NCBI GenBank assembly: GCA_013152545.1
Contig: JAADGF010000109.1
Span: 1 to 64,000 of the forward strand
From: Gammaproteobacteria bacterium
Lineage (GTDB): Bacteria > Pseudomonadota > Gammaproteobacteria > SZUA-152
Reading direction: 5' to 3'
Length of the DNA: 64,000 nt
The translations under genes and the position numbers were made by a program. Below, one piece after another: positions 38,671 to 49,149 of the stretch. Positions within the stretch are counted from its first letter, which is position 1. Each line of letters starts with the position of its first letter. Under the pieces are notes generated by a model. The model made no database searches. It saw nothing but the letters and a program-made list of their open reading frames with translations, and was not told the DNA's origin.

Positions 38671-40407
38671 ATGACAATCTCGCGTAGAGAGTTTTTGCAA
38701 ATGTTAGCAATCGCTAGCCTTGCTGGATGTGCAACCCCCGGCACAGAAAAAACAAAACCGAATTTTAAGTCATTGGAAAACCTCTATCATGTCCCCCCTA
38801 AAGGAAATGTTTCCTTGCTGCATTTTACCGACTGCCATGCACAGCTATTACCTGTCCAGTTCCGTGAACCCCATATTAATATTGGTGTTAATATGATGAA
38901 TGGCAGACCTCCCCACCTCGTCGGTGAACATCATTTAAAATATTTTGCAGTGGAACCCGGCTCAGCAGAAGCCTACGCGTACACATATTTAAATTTTGAA
39001 GAAGCCGCCAGGCAATACGGTAAAATCGGTGGTTTTGCACACCTGGCCACACTGGTTAAACAATTACGCGCCCAACGGCCTGGATCGCTATTGCTCGACG
39101 GAGGCGATACCTGGCAAGGTTCCGCCACCGCATTATGGACCAACGCACAGGATATGGTCGATGCCTGCAAGCTTCTTGGTGTCGATGTCATGACGGGGCA
39201 CTGGGAATTCACCTACGGTGCAGATCGCGTCAGGGAAATTATCGATAAGGACCTAGATGGCCATATTGATTTTATAGCCCAGAATGTCATTGATAACGAA
39301 TGGGAAGAAGCCGTTTTTAAACCCTACACCATGAAAGACATTAATGGAGTTCCCGTTGCGATCATCGGCCAGGCATTTCCATATACACCGATTGCAAACC
39401 CTGGTTACATGATTCCCGACTGGAGCTTCGGTATTCGTGAAGACACGATGCAGCAATACGTCGACAAAGCACGTAAGGAAGGCGCTCAAGTTGTTGTAGT
39501 CCTGTCGCACAATGGTATGGACGTAGACATCAAACTTGCCAGTCGCGTCAAAGGCATTGATGCTATTTTTGGCGGTCATACTCATGATGCAGTACCCAGG
39601 CCATTGGAAATAAAAGACCCTGACGGCAAGCGTACATTGGTGATTAATTCTGGCTCCAATACCAAATTTCTTGCTGTGCTAGACCTTGATGTGAAAAATG
39701 GTAAAATCAATGATTACAATTTTACATTGTTACCCATCTTTGCCAATGTGTTGCAAGCTGACCCTGAAATGCAAACCTATATTGATAAGACACGTAAACC
39801 ATTTTTACCGGCCTTAAACAAAGAGCTTGCTGTCGCTGGGGAATTACTCTATCGACGAGGTAATTTTAACGGTACTTTCGATCAACTGATTCTTGATGCC
39901 ATGCAGGAAGTACAAGAAGCACAGATCAGCTTTTCACCTGGGTTTCGTTGGGGAGTCAGCGTGTTACCCGGAGACAAAATCACCTCGGAACATGTCATGA
40001 CTCAAACAGCCATTACCTATGCTACCGCTACCCTGACCGACTTATCAGGAGAAGATATTAAGAATATCATGGAAGATGTTGCGGACAACCTGTTTAATAT
40101 TGACCCTTATTATCAACAAGGTGGTGATATGGTGCGTGTAGGCGGCCTCAAATACACGATAGACCCAACCAAAAAAATCGGCAACCGAATCACAGACCTG
40201 GAATTAGACGGTAAACCGCTCAGCGCAAAGAAAAAATACCGTACTGCGGGTTGGGCCAGTGTTGCCGGCCCTCGGGAAGGAAAGCCAATTTGGGAAATTG
40301 TAGAAGAATATTTAACCAACAAAGGCACCGTGCACATAAAAGAACTTAACGTACCAACCATTAAAGGTTTAAGCAGCCACCCCGGGTATGTCGATCTTAA
40401 GCCCTGA
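38671..40407 (+). CDS. soxB: SoxB thiosulfohydrolase
   Basis: 578 residues. Tat-like signal (MTISRREFLQ, hydrophobic core, Cys in LAGC that could also act as a lipobox). Di-manganese metallophosphoesterase-type domain with HFTDCHAQLLP, LDGGDTWQGS, MTGHWEFTYG, VVLSHNGMDVD and IFGGHTHDAVP. The 5'-nucleotidase-like C-terminal domain is complete. SoxB cuts sulfate from the S-sulfonate bound to SoxYZ. GGAGG precedes the ATG. Separate from soxXYZA by about 640 bases. Confidence 0.97.
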   Translation: MTISRREFLQMLAIASLAGCATPGTEKTKPNFKSLENLYHVPPKGNVSLLHFTDCHAQLLPVQFREPHINIGVNMMNGRPPHLVGEHHLKYFAVEPGSAEAYAYTYLNFEEAARQYGKIGGFAHLATLVKQLRAQRPGSLLLDGGDTWQGSATALWTNAQDMVDACKLLGVDVMTGHWEFTYGADRVREIIDKDLDGHIDFIAQNVIDNEWEEAVFKPYTMKDINGVPVAIIGQAFPYTPIANPGYMIPDWSFGIREDTMQQYVDKARKEGAQVVVVLSHNGMDVDIKLASRVKGIDAIFGGHTHDAVPRPLEIKDPDGKRTLVINSGSNTKFLAVLDLDVKNGKINDYNFTLLPIFANVLQADPEMQTYIDKTRKPFLPALNKELAVAGELLYRRGNFNGTFDQLILDAMQEVQEAQISFSPGFRWGVSVLPGDKITSEHVMTQTAITYATATLTDLSGEDIKNIMEDVADNLFNIDPYYQQGGDMVRVGGLKYTIDPTKKIGNRITDLELDGKPLSAKKKYRTAGWASVAGPREGKPIWEIVEEYLTNKGTVHIKELNVPTIKGLSSHPGYVDLKP

Positions 40408-40429
40408 CCATCCAAACTCATTTGACCTA

Positions 40430-40485
40430 TAGGGGCGTTCCCCATTAATACAGCAGTACAGCCGTATTAATAGGGAACACCCCTA
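40430..40485. terminator. Long bidirectional terminator between soxB and lptG
   Basis: The arm 40430-40451 (TAGGGGCGTTCCCCATTAAT..) pairs with 40464-40485 (..ATTAATAGGGAACACCCCTA) around 12 bases with only two mismatches. It lies between the convergent soxB and lptG genes and includes the lptG stop codon (CTA on the plus strand at 40483-40485). Confidence 0.75.
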
Positions 40486-41547
40486 ATGAATTCTGCGTAA
40501 CAACACACCCACAACAACTGCCGCCAACGCCGTTGGCAATAATACGCTCAATACAGGACTGATGCTCAGCACCAAACCAAGGTAGTTTGACATCTGGCTT
40601 ATCAAGTGAAAACCAATCCCCACCAATGCCCCAGCTAATACACGATGTCCCACACCCACTGAACGGAGCGGCCCAAAAACAAAAGGTATCGACAACAATA
40701 CCATAACCAATGTCACCGCAGGCAGAGTGATTTTTGACCAAAACGTTTGTTTATACTGTTCCGCACTTAAACCATTATTCTCAAGATATTGAATATACTG
40801 ATACAAGCCCCAGACCGACAACGTTCTGGATTTTACTGTGACAACATTGAGTAACTCGGGACTTAACGTTGTTTGCCACAGATACCGCTCATCAGTTGTC
40901 GAAGTCACTTGATTATCGTTGAAATAAGTATGTTTTACATTCTCCAGCTCCCAGTTTTGTTGTTTATAAACGGCGCTTTCAGCATGTAAAATATGGGTTA
41001 CACGATGTTTTTCATCAATTTCATAGATAAACACACTACCCAAACGCCGGCCGGGTAATATCTCTCGCACATTGATATATTGTGTTCCGTCTTTCGCCCA
41101 TAAGCCTTGGCTACCTTTTAACGACAGACTATTTGACTTAGCCACTGACCGCATCGTTTGAGCATACTGCCCACTTACTGGCGCAATCCATTCACCCACC
41201 AACACCATCACAACCATAGTGTATATTCCAACTTTCAACACTGACCAGATAATCCGCTCCAGCGACACACCGGCGCTACGTATTGCCGTTAACTCACTGT
41301 TGCCCGCCAGCATACCCAAGCCTATAGTACACCCTAACAGTGCAGTCATCGGTGTCAACTGATAGGCAAGACTTGGCAATGTAAGTAGAATATATAATAT
41401 TGCCTGCCCTACACCGTAATTACCTTTTCCGACATCTTTTAATTCGTCCAAAAAACCAAACAGAGTAAATAAAGCCAATAATACGCTGAGAACCACCAGC
41501 ATACTGCTAGCAACGCTTTTACCGATGTAGTTATCAAGGATTTTCAT
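40483..41547 (-). CDS. lptG: LPS export permease LptG
   Basis: 354 residues, inner-membrane subunit of the LptB2FGC transporter that pulls lipopolysaccharide from the inner membrane to the Lpt bridge. Six membrane segments surround a periplasmic beta-jellyroll (about 125-265). Typical opening MKILDNYIGKSVASSMLVVL and C-terminal helices LPAVTLVMVLLSIPFVFGPLR. It follows lptF on the minus strand with 18 bases between them. Confidence 0.95.
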   Translation of the reverse strand: MKILDNYIGKSVASSMLVVLSVLLALFTLFGFLDELKDVGKGNYGVGQAILYILLTLPSLAYQLTPMTALLGCTIGLGMLAGNSELTAIRSAGVSLERIIWSVLKVGIYTMVVMVLVGEWIAPVSGQYAQTMRSVAKSNSLSLKGSQGLWAKDGTQYINVREILPGRRLGSVFIYEIDEKHRVTHILHAESAVYKQQNWELENVKHTYFNDNQVTSTTDERYLWQTTLSPELLNVVTVKSRTLSVWGLYQYIQYLENNGLSAEQYKQTFWSKITLPAVTLVMVLLSIPFVFGPLRSVGVGHRVLAGALVGIGFHLISQMSNYLGLVLSISPVLSVLLPTALAAVVVGVLLRRIH

Positions 41548-41565
41548 GAGTATCGGAAACTTAAG

Positions 41566-42681
41566 CTATGATGACAAAAAAGGCAGACGTAATAATCGTG
41601 CTGATATCAAGAAAAACCGCCCCGTCATTTGCTTATACAACGCAATAAAAATAAATAACAGCAGCAAAAGGTGAACCCACCAAACGCCTAGCTCAACGGG
41701 CAACTTGTCTTGTTCTATCCAAGACCGTGCAATACTGATCATATTGTTATAAATCACATACACCATAATCGCGATAAATAATTTTGCAAACCGACCTTGC
41801 CTGGGGGTGGTCTTACTAAGCAACACACCAATAATGGCAAGCAACAGAGTAGAGACCGGCATTGACAAGCGCCATTGTAACTCTGCTTTTTCGCGCAGCT
41901 CATCCGAACGCCACAACTGATTGGTTGGGATCGCCCGATTGCGCTGCCGTTGCACCCCCACTGAGGGCGCATCAATACGTATCGCGTTTTTCTGGTACCG
42001 TTGAATCGTAAAATTTCGACTGCCGGGAATACCTTGATAACGATAACCATCTTCAAATACCAGATACCGGTCTCCAGTTTCTTTATCGAGGTATTTATAC
42101 CCCTGGCTGGCTGATAACACATCCGATTGGCCGTTTTTTTCTAACTGCACAAACACATTTTTCATGGTCTGACGGTCATCAGAAAGCTCACCGACATAAA
42201 ACACCACTTTGTCCCGTTTACCAATTTGGTTAAATTGGCCCGGTAGTACACCGTCTAAATCAGAGTTTGCTTCAGCCGCAGCTATAATAGACGCCCGTTT
42301 TGCCTCGGCCCAAGGAGATAGCCATAAAGAAAGAAGTGCTACAATAACAGTAAAAACCAGCGATAACGCCAATATTGGACGTAGCACCCGCGTCACACCG
42401 ACGCCGGATGACGCTAATGCGGTCATCTCACTGTCTTTGTAAAAACGTCCAAACGCCAACAGTACCGCAATATAAAGTGAAAAAGGCAGCATCATATTCA
42501 ATGCACTTACAGTGCGCAACAACAACAGATCAATAACAACAACACCCGCTATTTCACCTGCTGCCGCATCAGCAAGATAAACAGCAAAATACCGCCCCAT
42601 AAAAATCAGTAACAAAACCACCAGCACAGCCAGCAGAGTTTGTAATATTTCCACAATAATGTAGCGATCAATAACAACCAT
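41566..42681 (-). CDS. lptF: LPS export permease LptF
   Basis: 371 residues with the same layout as LptG: MVVIDRYIIVEILQTLLAVLVVLLL start, periplasmic domain about 120-260, and C-terminal helices (LQWRLSMPVSTLLLAIIGVLLS). Partner of LptG. It is divergent from pepA, the classical arrangement of gammaproteobacteria (lptFG / pepA-holC). Confidence 0.95.
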   Translation of the reverse strand: MVVIDRYIIVEILQTLLAVLVVLLLIFMGRYFAVYLADAAAGEIAGVVVIDLLLLRTVSALNMMLPFSLYIAVLLAFGRFYKDSEMTALASSGVGVTRVLRPILALSLVFTVIVALLSLWLSPWAEAKRASIIAAAEANSDLDGVLPGQFNQIGKRDKVVFYVGELSDDRQTMKNVFVQLEKNGQSDVLSASQGYKYLDKETGDRYLVFEDGYRYQGIPGSRNFTIQRYQKNAIRIDAPSVGVQRQRNRAIPTNQLWRSDELREKAELQWRLSMPVSTLLLAIIGVLLSKTTPRQGRFAKLFIAIMVYVIYNNMISIARSWIEQDKLPVELGVWWVHLLLLLFIFIALYKQMTGRFFLISARLLRLPFLSS

Positions 42682-42986
42682 TATTCCACCGTTTATTTCA
42701 CATTCTTTGTCGCTTATTATGTCAATAAACTTAACGCTACACGATAATTAACTGATAATAAGAGAAGGCATCAGATACTACAATCAACGCCATTACCCAG
42801 TTCCATTGTCAGTGTTAAAACCAAGAGCAGTCCTGTATCATCGCTTGTTGCAAGGAGAATTAGCTTTCTGGCAAAAAGCACACCATTATAAAACAAGTCT
42901 TGGCTTACTACCCTAAACTAAACCTACTATTACGCTCTAATCCTGGTAAAATCCACGTTATCTATCAAAATTGCAAGGGAATTTCT

Positions 42987-44492
42987 ATGGAATTTAGCGT
43001 AAAAAGCGGCAACCCGGAAAAACAACGTTCCGCTTGCGTTGTCGTGGGCATCTTTGAACCACGACGACTCAGCGCTGCTGCTGACAAAATCGATAGCGCC
43101 ACTAACGGCTATCTCTCCAGTTTATTGCGACGGGGAGATCTTGAAGGCAAGCTAGGACAAACCTTGCTACTTCACAATGTTCCCGAAACACTGGCAGAAC
43201 GTATATTATTAGTGGGGTGCGGCAGGGAACGGGAAATTGGCGATAGTCAATATCGCAAAATAATCGCCAGCACAGCGACCACATTAAACGAGACCGGTTC
43301 TATGGAAGCCACTTGCTACCTTACAGAACTCAGCGTCAAAGGCCGCAACACCCACTGGAAACTACGCCAGGCAGTGGAAATTTCCCACGATACACTTTAT
43401 CGCTTTGATAGTTTAAAATCCAAAAAAGAAGATACTCGTCGACCATTGCGTAAACTTATCTTTACTGTACCCCGACGTAGCGATTTAAGCATCGGAGAAC
43501 AGGCCATTCGAGAAGGAGCCGCTATATCCAAGGGCGTTACCCTAGCAAAAGACCTTGGCAATTTACCCGGTAATATTTGCACACCAAACTATTTGGCAAA
43601 GCAAGCCAAAACCCTGGACCGTGACTACAAGTCTATTAAAGTCACGGTTCATGAAAAAACGGCCATGGAGAAAATGGGCATGGGCGCCTTATTGGCAGTC
43701 GCTAAAGGTAGTCGTGAGGCCCCTAAATTTATTATTATTGAATATAACCATGGCAAAAAGAAACAAAAACCCATTTGTTTTGTCGGCAAAGGTATTACTT
43801 TTGATTCCGGCGGTATTTCCTTAAAACCGTCTCCCGCAATGGACGAAATGAAATACGATATGTGTGGTGCCGCCAGTGTTTTTGGAGCCCTGGTTGCCTG
43901 TGCCGAACTTGAGTTAGCCATGAATGTCATCGGCATTGTTCCCTGCGCAGAAAACAAACCCGACGGCAATGCAACAAACCCGGGGGATATCGTAACCAGC
44001 ATGTCAGGACAAACTATCGAAATATTAAACACCGATGCCGAAGGCCGATTGGTTTTATGTGATGCACTAACCTACTGTGAAAAATTCAACCCAGAAAAAG
44101 TAATCGACATCGCCACCTTGACCGGAGCCTGCGTGATAGCCCTGGGCAATCACGCCACTGGCGTCATGGGTAATCATAACCCACTGATTCACGACATACT
44201 CAATGCAGGTAAATCCAGTGCGGATCGCGCTTGGGGATTACCCTTATGGGAGGAATATCAAGATCAGTTAAAAAGCAATTTTGCTGATATCCCTAATATT
44301 GCCGGACGAGAAGCAGGCACTATAACCGCCGCCTGTTTTTTATCGCGCTTTACTAAAAAGTACCACTGGGCGCATTTGGATATTGCAGGTACGGCCTGGA
44401 AATCCGGCACTGAAAAAGGCGCAACAGGTAGACCCGTGCCATTGCTTACCCAATACTTAATTGATTATGTGACTGAATTAGCAAAAAAATAA
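42987..44492 (+). CDS. pepA: Leucyl (cytosol) aminopeptidase PepA
   Basis: 501 residues from the ATG at 42987, which follows AAGGGA and reads [15 protein letters not shown]. The upstream ATG at 42900 would add 29 residues not typical of the family. Di-metal M17 peptidase with the diagnostic [23 protein letters not shown] and MKYDMCGAA blocks. It is hexameric in the cytoplasm and frees N-terminal residues. In E. coli it also binds DNA in site-specific recombination. The following holC starts 16 bases after the stop. Confidence 0.95.
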   Translation: MEFSVKSGNPEKQRSACVVVGIFEPRRLSAAADKIDSATNGYLSSLLRRGDLEGKLGQTLLLHNVPETLAERILLVGCGREREIGDSQYRKIIASTATTLNETGSMEATCYLTELSVKGRNTHWKLRQAVEISHDTLYRFDSLKSKKEDTRRPLRKLIFTVPRRSDLSIGEQAIREGAAISKGVTLAKDLGNLPGNICTPNYLAKQAKTLDRDYKSIKVTVHEKTAMEKMGMGALLAVAKGSREAPKFIIIEYNHGKKKQKPICFVGKGITFDSGGISLKPSPAMDEMKYDMCGAASVFGALVACAELELAMNVIGIVPCAENKPDGNATNPGDIVTSMSGQTIEILNTDAEGRLVLCDALTYCEKFNPEKVIDIATLTGACVIALGNHATGVMGNHNPLIHDILNAGKSSADRAWGLPLWEEYQDQLKSNFADIPNIAGREAGTITAACFLSRFTKKYHWAHLDIAGTAWKSGTEKGATGRPVPLLTQYLIDYVTELAKK

Positions 44493-44508
44493 TGACCAAG
44501 GAGTCATT

Positions 44509-44943
44509 TTGACTAAAATAGATTTTTATATTTTATCGTCCAGTGGTACTCAGTCAAAAGAAACCATGGCATGTAAACTCATCGATAAAGTCTACAATCT
44601 GAAACACCGTATTTATGTGCACACCGTCTCAGCGCAAAATGCCAAACGATTTGACGATCTGCTATGGACTTTTCATCAAGACAGTTTTTTGCCGCATGAA
44701 ATTTGTGAACCAGGCCAACAAACAAAAGCGGCCATTGTCATCGGTTACCACAGCGACCCAGCCCCAACAGGTGACGAGGTTATGGTGAATTTATCGCCCA
44801 CCGTACCCCTGTTTTTTGGCCAGTTTGAACGGGTAGCAGAATTCGTTGAAGCCAACGACATTGCACGACAAGAAGGCAGGCACCGGTTTAAGTTCTACAA
44901 AGACCGTGGCTATGATCTCTCCACACACGAATTGAACAACTAA
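44509..44943 (+). CDS. holC: DNA polymerase III chi subunit
   Basis: 144 residues with HolC features: IDFYILSS at the start, then KLIDKVYNLKHRIYVHTVSAQNAKRFDDLLWTF-type and SFLPHEI motifs, and VMVNLS. It links the clamp loader to single-strand-binding protein. The start is TTG at 44509, chosen because AAGGAG lies at the right distance and the reading begins MTKIDFY. The usual valS downstream is missing. Transposon debris follows instead. Confidence 0.9.
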   Translation: MTKIDFYILSSSGTQSKETMACKLIDKVYNLKHRIYVHTVSAQNAKRFDDLLWTFHQDSFLPHEICEPGQQTKAAIVIGYHSDPAPTGDEVMVNLSPTVPLFFGQFERVAEFVEANDIARQEGRHRFKFYKDRGYDLSTHELNN

Positions 44944-45083
44944 AAACCGGCTCATATGTGTTATATTTTACACACAAATCTTAAACTTTAACACCTGACT
45001 CAGCAACCGAAAACGCTTACTGAGTGAATAAATTTTACAGCTATTTTGCTTTGCATTTTGAGCAATGATAAGGCCCCTGTGTC

Positions 45084-45293
45084 AGAATCAAAGACATATT
45101 TAGCCGCAAGATCGTTGGCTGGGAAGTGCACGAAGAGGAGAACGCAGAACATGCAAACTGCCTGATTGGCAAGGCTTGTCTTGGGGAAAGAATTCATCAG
45201 GAAGGGCTCGTATTGCATTCTGATAACGGTAGCCCGATGAAGGGAGCCGTGGAGGTAGACAGGCAATGCATTGAATCCATTAATAGTGGCTGA
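45084..45293 (+). mobile_element. IS3-type transposase (integrase core) fragment
   Basis: The frame from 45084 reads KDIFSRKIVGWEVHEEENAE, then an Ala/Cys-rich stretch and GLVLHSDNGSPMKGA, the rve core around the second Asp of the DDE triad in IS3-family OrfB. After SPMKGA the similarity ends and a stop comes at 45291. Neither end of the IS is present, so it is a relic. Confidence 0.75.
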
Positions 45294-45552
45294 AAATCGT
45301 TTATGTTCAATATTATCATCGCTCTCGTGACGATTGACAAATGTGGTAAACTTAACCTAGATTAGGTATTTTTCCTGAAAAAACTACTGTCGGTTGGTGA
45401 AAAACTGGCAAGTGAAAACAAACTGAAGATGAAGTGTTAACGCGGTAGTATTTCGAACATTGGCAGCCTGCTTTTCAAGAACGACAACGCCGCCGTCGTT
45501 AATTCGCGGCATTCTCTCTATCGGTATTTGGCTCGATGCACTACACTGAAGC

Positions 45553-45625
45553 CTGTCCGAGAAGAGAAAACCTACTGCGAAAACGCCATTTTGATGCTCT
45601 AGGCGGTATTTTCAATCATTCATAA
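45553..45625. repeat. Joined ends of two small element families
   Basis: CTGTCCGAGAA....GCGAAAACGCCATTTTGA at 45553-45593 matches the left arm of the element at 48518-48867. It is followed at once by CTAGGCGGTATTTTCAATCATT (from about 45599), resembling the end of the element at 48878-49149. The same neighbour relation occurs at 48.87 kb. Confidence 0.6.
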
Positions 45626-46004
45626 TGCCTTGTGTCTGAAAAAGCGTTTTCGGTAGGTGTATTAAGACAAGGCTCAAACAAACAACAGTCCCTAGTGAAA
45701 TGGCAATAACGGACTGCATCCAATTCAGCCGTTGTACGACATACTGGGGTTCTGTCTGGCGAAGCGATTAAGAGAAACCTTGGCGAAACGTAACAAGCGT
45801 GAGATTATATGCCCTGCGGATTAAGCGTCCAATACTACGGTCATTTAACTATTTATTATTTATTTAACTACTGTTATTTAACTACTGTTATCAACCAACG
45901 CACTTAACCTACAGGTTAACAACTCATCAAAATGCAACCTAGCTGCTTTACTATTTACAATAAAAACGACTTTTTATTCCAGGCCGCCCAAACAAATACC
46001 CGTT

Positions 46005-46871
46005 ATGAGTGCTAACATTTTAGATGGCAAAGCCATCGCTAACGCATTACGGCAAGACATTAAACAGCGTGTGGAACAACACATTGCAAACGGGTTGCGC
46101 CCACCTGGGTTAGCCGTTGTACTGGTGGGTAAAGATCCCGCCTCACAAGTTTATGTCGCCAGCAAACGCAAAGCCTGTGAAGAAGTGGGCTTTAAATCGC
46201 TCGCTTACGACCTACCCTCAACGGCCCAGCAACAACAACTATTAAACCTAATTGAAGAACTGAATGTAAACGATGATATTGACGGTATTCTGGTACAACT
46301 GCCGTTACCCGCGCACATACCGGCTGAAATCATTATCGAACGCATATTGCCTGATAAAGATGTTGACGGTTTTCATCCTTACAACATCGGCCGCCTCGCG
46401 CTGCGCCAGCCTGCCTTGCAGCCTTGTACACCGCGCGGTGTGATGACGCTATTAACTCATACCAACATCGATATCAGAGGTTTGGATGCTGTCATCGTTG
46501 GTGCATCCAACCACGTTGGCCGCCCAATGCTGTTAGAACTATTGATGGCGGGTTGCACGGTTACCAGTTGTCACCGTTTCACCAGGGACCTGGAAGCCCA
46601 GGTTCGCAGGGCGGACATCCTGGTGGTTGCCGTAGGCAAAGCAAATATTGTCGATGGTCACTGGATAAAACCAGGTACAATTGTTATTGATATTGGCATT
46701 AATCGTTCAGGGCAAGGCAAACTGCAAGGGGACATTGACTTTAATACCGCGAAACAACACGCCGCCTGGATTACACCCGTACCGGGCGGAGTGGGCCCAA
46801 TGACTGTCGCAACCCTGCTACAAAACACCTTGGACGCCGCCGAAAAATCATATAACAAGTCACGGGGCTGA
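46005..46871 (+). CDS. folD: Bifunctional methylenetetrahydrofolate dehydrogenase / methenyltetrahydrofolate cyclohydrolase
   Basis: 288 residues. Substrate part with [16 protein letters not shown] (catalytic Lys), [10 protein letters not shown] and [18 protein letters not shown]-binding part with [24 protein letters not shown] and [15 protein letters not shown]. It interconverts one-carbon folates in the cytoplasm. It stands alone, convergent with cysS. Confidence 0.97.
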   Translation: MSANILDGKAIANALRQDIKQRVEQHIANGLRPPGLAVVLVGKDPASQVYVASKRKACEEVGFKSLAYDLPSTAQQQQLLNLIEELNVNDDIDGILVQLPLPAHIPAEIIIERILPDKDVDGFHPYNIGRLALRQPALQPCTPRGVMTLLTHTNIDIRGLDAVIVGASNHVGRPMLLELLMAGCTVTSCHRFTRDLEAQVRRADILVVAVGKANIVDGHWIKPGTIVIDIGINRSGQGKLQGDIDFNTAKQHAAWITPVPGGVGPMTVATLLQNTLDAAEKSYNKSRG

Positions 46872-47007
46872 GCAATAAAAGGAACCGGTACATAATAACG
46901 TTTCTGTTTGGTGCTCGGTGTTATCACCTGAGTCGCACGACCAAATAGTATTTATATTCATTCTGATCAGGCAAAAATGCCGCACGCGCTACACCTATCA
47001 CCAGCCG

Positions 47008-48414
47008 CTATTCACGACGCCAGGTAGTGCCACCGCCAGCACCATCCTCCAGAACAACCCCTTGGCCCGCCAATTCCTGACGAATACGATCAGAAGCCTG
47101 GAAGTCCTTGGCATGACGCGCTTGGTTACGTTGCTCAATTAATGCCTCAATCTGATCGACCGTTACCCCCCCCTCCCCCGACGCAATGACACCCTGCAAA
47201 AAATCGTCTGGCTCACACTGCAACAAGCCAAGCAGCGCACCCAATTGTTTTAGCTGAACGCCAAGCTTTAACGCCTGTGGGACATCATGCTCCTTCAATT
47301 TATTACACTCTCCGGCAATATCAAACAACACCGCCATAGCAATGGGCGTATTAAAATCATCATCCATCGCCGCTGCAAAACGACTGGAAAAACCATTACT
47401 GCCGGTATTGGTAACAGACTCTTCCAATGGTAAACCGCGCAATGCGGTATACAACGTAGTCAATCCTGATTTGGCATTTTCTAAATGCTGGTCAGAGTAA
47501 TTAAGTGGGCTACGGTAATGACTGTTCACGATAAAATAACGAATCACTTCCGGGTTGTATTTAGCTAGCACTTCACGAATGGTAAAAAAATTGCCTAATG
47601 ATTTGGACATCTTTTCATTATCAACACGAACATGGCCGTTATGCATCCAAAAATTCACAAAGGTCTCACCGCTAGCACCTTCGCTTTGCGCAATTTCATT
47701 TTCGTGATGAGGAAACTGCAAATCCAAACCACCACCGTGAATGTCAAAATGCTCACCCAGGCAGTGCGTTGCCATAGCAGAACATTCAATATCCCAACCG
47801 GGACGACCAGCCCCCCAGGGCGAATCCCAGCTTGGCTCGCCTGGTTTTGCCAATTTCCATAAGACACGGTCTAACGGGTCATCCTTTTTATCATCTACCA
47901 CCACACGATCCACTGAACGTAACTCATCAAGGTGTTTACCAGACAACGCACCGTATTGTTTAAACGCACTAACATCATAATAAACATCACTATCCGGTTT
48001 GGCATAAGCGAGCCCTTTTGTCATCAACGTCTTGATCATACCGATAATTTCGTCAATGTGTTGAGTGGCGCGGGGTTCATGGTCGGGCCGCAACACACCG
48101 AGTAAATCACCGTCCTGATACATTTCTTGAATAAAACGCGCGGTTAGCATATCAATATCTTCGTGATTTTCGTGAGCACGCGCAATAATTTTGTCATCAA
48201 TATCGGTAATGTTTCGCACATACGTCACATGACCTTTGCCATAGATCCGGCGTAAGTAACGATACACCACATCAAACACGACCATGGCCCGCGCATGCCC
48301 TACATGGCAATAATCGTAAACCGTCATTCCACACACATACATTCGAACATTATTGGGATCGATTGGCGCGAATTGCTGCTTTTTTTTGCTTAGGCTGTTA
48401 TAAATTTGCAACAT
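47008..48414 (-). CDS. cysS: Cysteinyl-tRNA synthetase
   Basis: 468 residues, class I synthetase with the zinc Cys in [19 protein letters not shown] (which includes the HIGH-equivalent HVGH), further zinc ligands in [14 protein letters not shown] and [10 protein letters not shown], and KMSKSLGN. A normal anticodon-binding DALR region lies near the end. Essential cytoplasmic enzyme. Followed on its upstream side by nested MITE-like repeats. Confidence 0.97.
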   Translation of the reverse strand: MLQIYNSLSKKKQQFAPIDPNNVRMYVCGMTVYDYCHVGHARAMVVFDVVYRYLRRIYGKGHVTYVRNITDIDDKIIARAHENHEDIDMLTARFIQEMYQDGDLLGVLRPDHEPRATQHIDEIIGMIKTLMTKGLAYAKPDSDVYYDVSAFKQYGALSGKHLDELRSVDRVVVDDKKDDPLDRVLWKLAKPGEPSWDSPWGAGRPGWDIECSAMATHCLGEHFDIHGGGLDLQFPHHENEIAQSEGASGETFVNFWMHNGHVRVDNEKMSKSLGNFFTIREVLAKYNPEVIRYFIVNSHYRSPLNYSDQHLENAKSGLTTLYTALRGLPLEESVTNTGSNGFSSRFAAAMDDDFNTPIAMAVLFDIAGECNKLKEHDVPQALKLGVQLKQLGALLGLLQCEPDDFLQGVIASGEGGVTVDQIEALIEQRNQARHAKDFQASDRIRQELAGQGVVLEDGAGGGTTWRRE

Positions 48415-48517
48415 AATAGGAAATCCACTGGGTCATTTTTTTGTTTCTACACTGCTTACAATCGTTCGTCAATTTAACGTCTGCACAAATATCCGCTTTC
48501 CGGCTCAATCTAGGAAC

Positions 48518-48867
48518 CTGTCCGAGAATAAAGCCGACTGCGAAAACGCCATTTTGACCTATTTTTACGATCACTACGTTAAACCTAACACATCAGTTGA
48601 ATCCACTGTGACCACCTATGGCACAGAATCTAAAAGACTTATTGAGATTTTCTGAACTCACCGTATGGGTGATACGCTGTCGTCCAAAAATCCCACTAAG
48701 TCTTTTACCTTCAGCGCCCTAATCGCTCTCGCGACGATTCAACTGATGTGTTAGGTTAAATGGGCTCAATATTCGCTTCAAATGCCAAAAAAAAGTAGGT
48801 GCCGGATGCAATCGAAAAAATGGACTCAAAATGGCGTTCCCTCGTGACAGCTACTATTCTCGGACAG
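48518..48867. repeat. Outer foldback element (CTGTCCGAGAATA ends) split by another element
   Basis: The left arm 48518-48557 (CTGTCCGAGAATA.. to ..AACGCCATTTTGA) is mirrored at 48826-48867 (TCAAAATGGCGTT.. to ..TATTCTCGGACAG), about 40 bases with mismatches in the middle. A second element (48579-48760) sits between the arms. Non-coding. Confidence 0.75.
48579..48760. repeat. MITE-like element, copy C of the TTAAACCTAACACATC family
   Basis: The most complete copy, 182 bp. The 25-bp ends TTAAACCTAACACATCAGTT.. and ..AACTGATGTGTTAGGTTAAA are inverted with one mismatch. Subterminal inverted blocks AAAAGACTTATTGAGATTTT / AAAATCCCACTAAGTCTTTT are present. In opposite orientation to copy B at 29077-29237. 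Confidence 0.8.
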
Positions 48868-48877
48868 CCCCCCCCCC

Positions 48878-49149
48878 CTAGGGGGTATTCTCAATCATTT
48901 TTGCACGCCTGCCGACGCTCATTTTTTTATCCAGCAAAGCGGAGCGAGTGTTGTGTGGTTATTTCACATCAACAAGCGACAACGCCGCTGGGTGAAAAAA
49001 TGTGCTCGGCCCTTCGGGTTGCGCCTAAAAAAGTGCCAGACTGCGTTGTTCGTCGTTTATTTGGAATGACCAAACCTCTCTCCTCTCGCCTTGCCTAGCG
49101 CTGTTTTAGGCTCAACAGGCGCGCAAGAATGATTGAGAACACCCCCTAG
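48878..49149. repeat. 272-bp foldback element with CTAGGGGGT ends
   Basis: The left end CTAGGGGGTATTCTCAATCA.. (48878 on, then TTTTTGCACGCCTG) mirrors the right end CAGGCGCGCAAGAATGATTG.. (to 49149, ending AACACCCCCTAG), about 34 bp with few mismatches. It abuts an 11-C run (48868-48878) and the outer element. No coding capacity recognised. Confidence 0.75.

Larger units (their letters stand above)
44944..46004. other. Accessory gap with transposase and MITE remnants
   Basis: About 1 kb between holC and folD. It holds an IS3-type transposase fragment (45084-45293), element ends at 45553-45625 and further sequence that looks like decayed coding or repeat DNA with no intact frame. Confidence 0.5.

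Noticed and set aside
45300-45990. Possible tRNA or second transposase ORF in the holC-folD gap
   Set aside because: No cloverleaf with a GTTCRA loop and no long frame. Only fragments resembling repeat ends.
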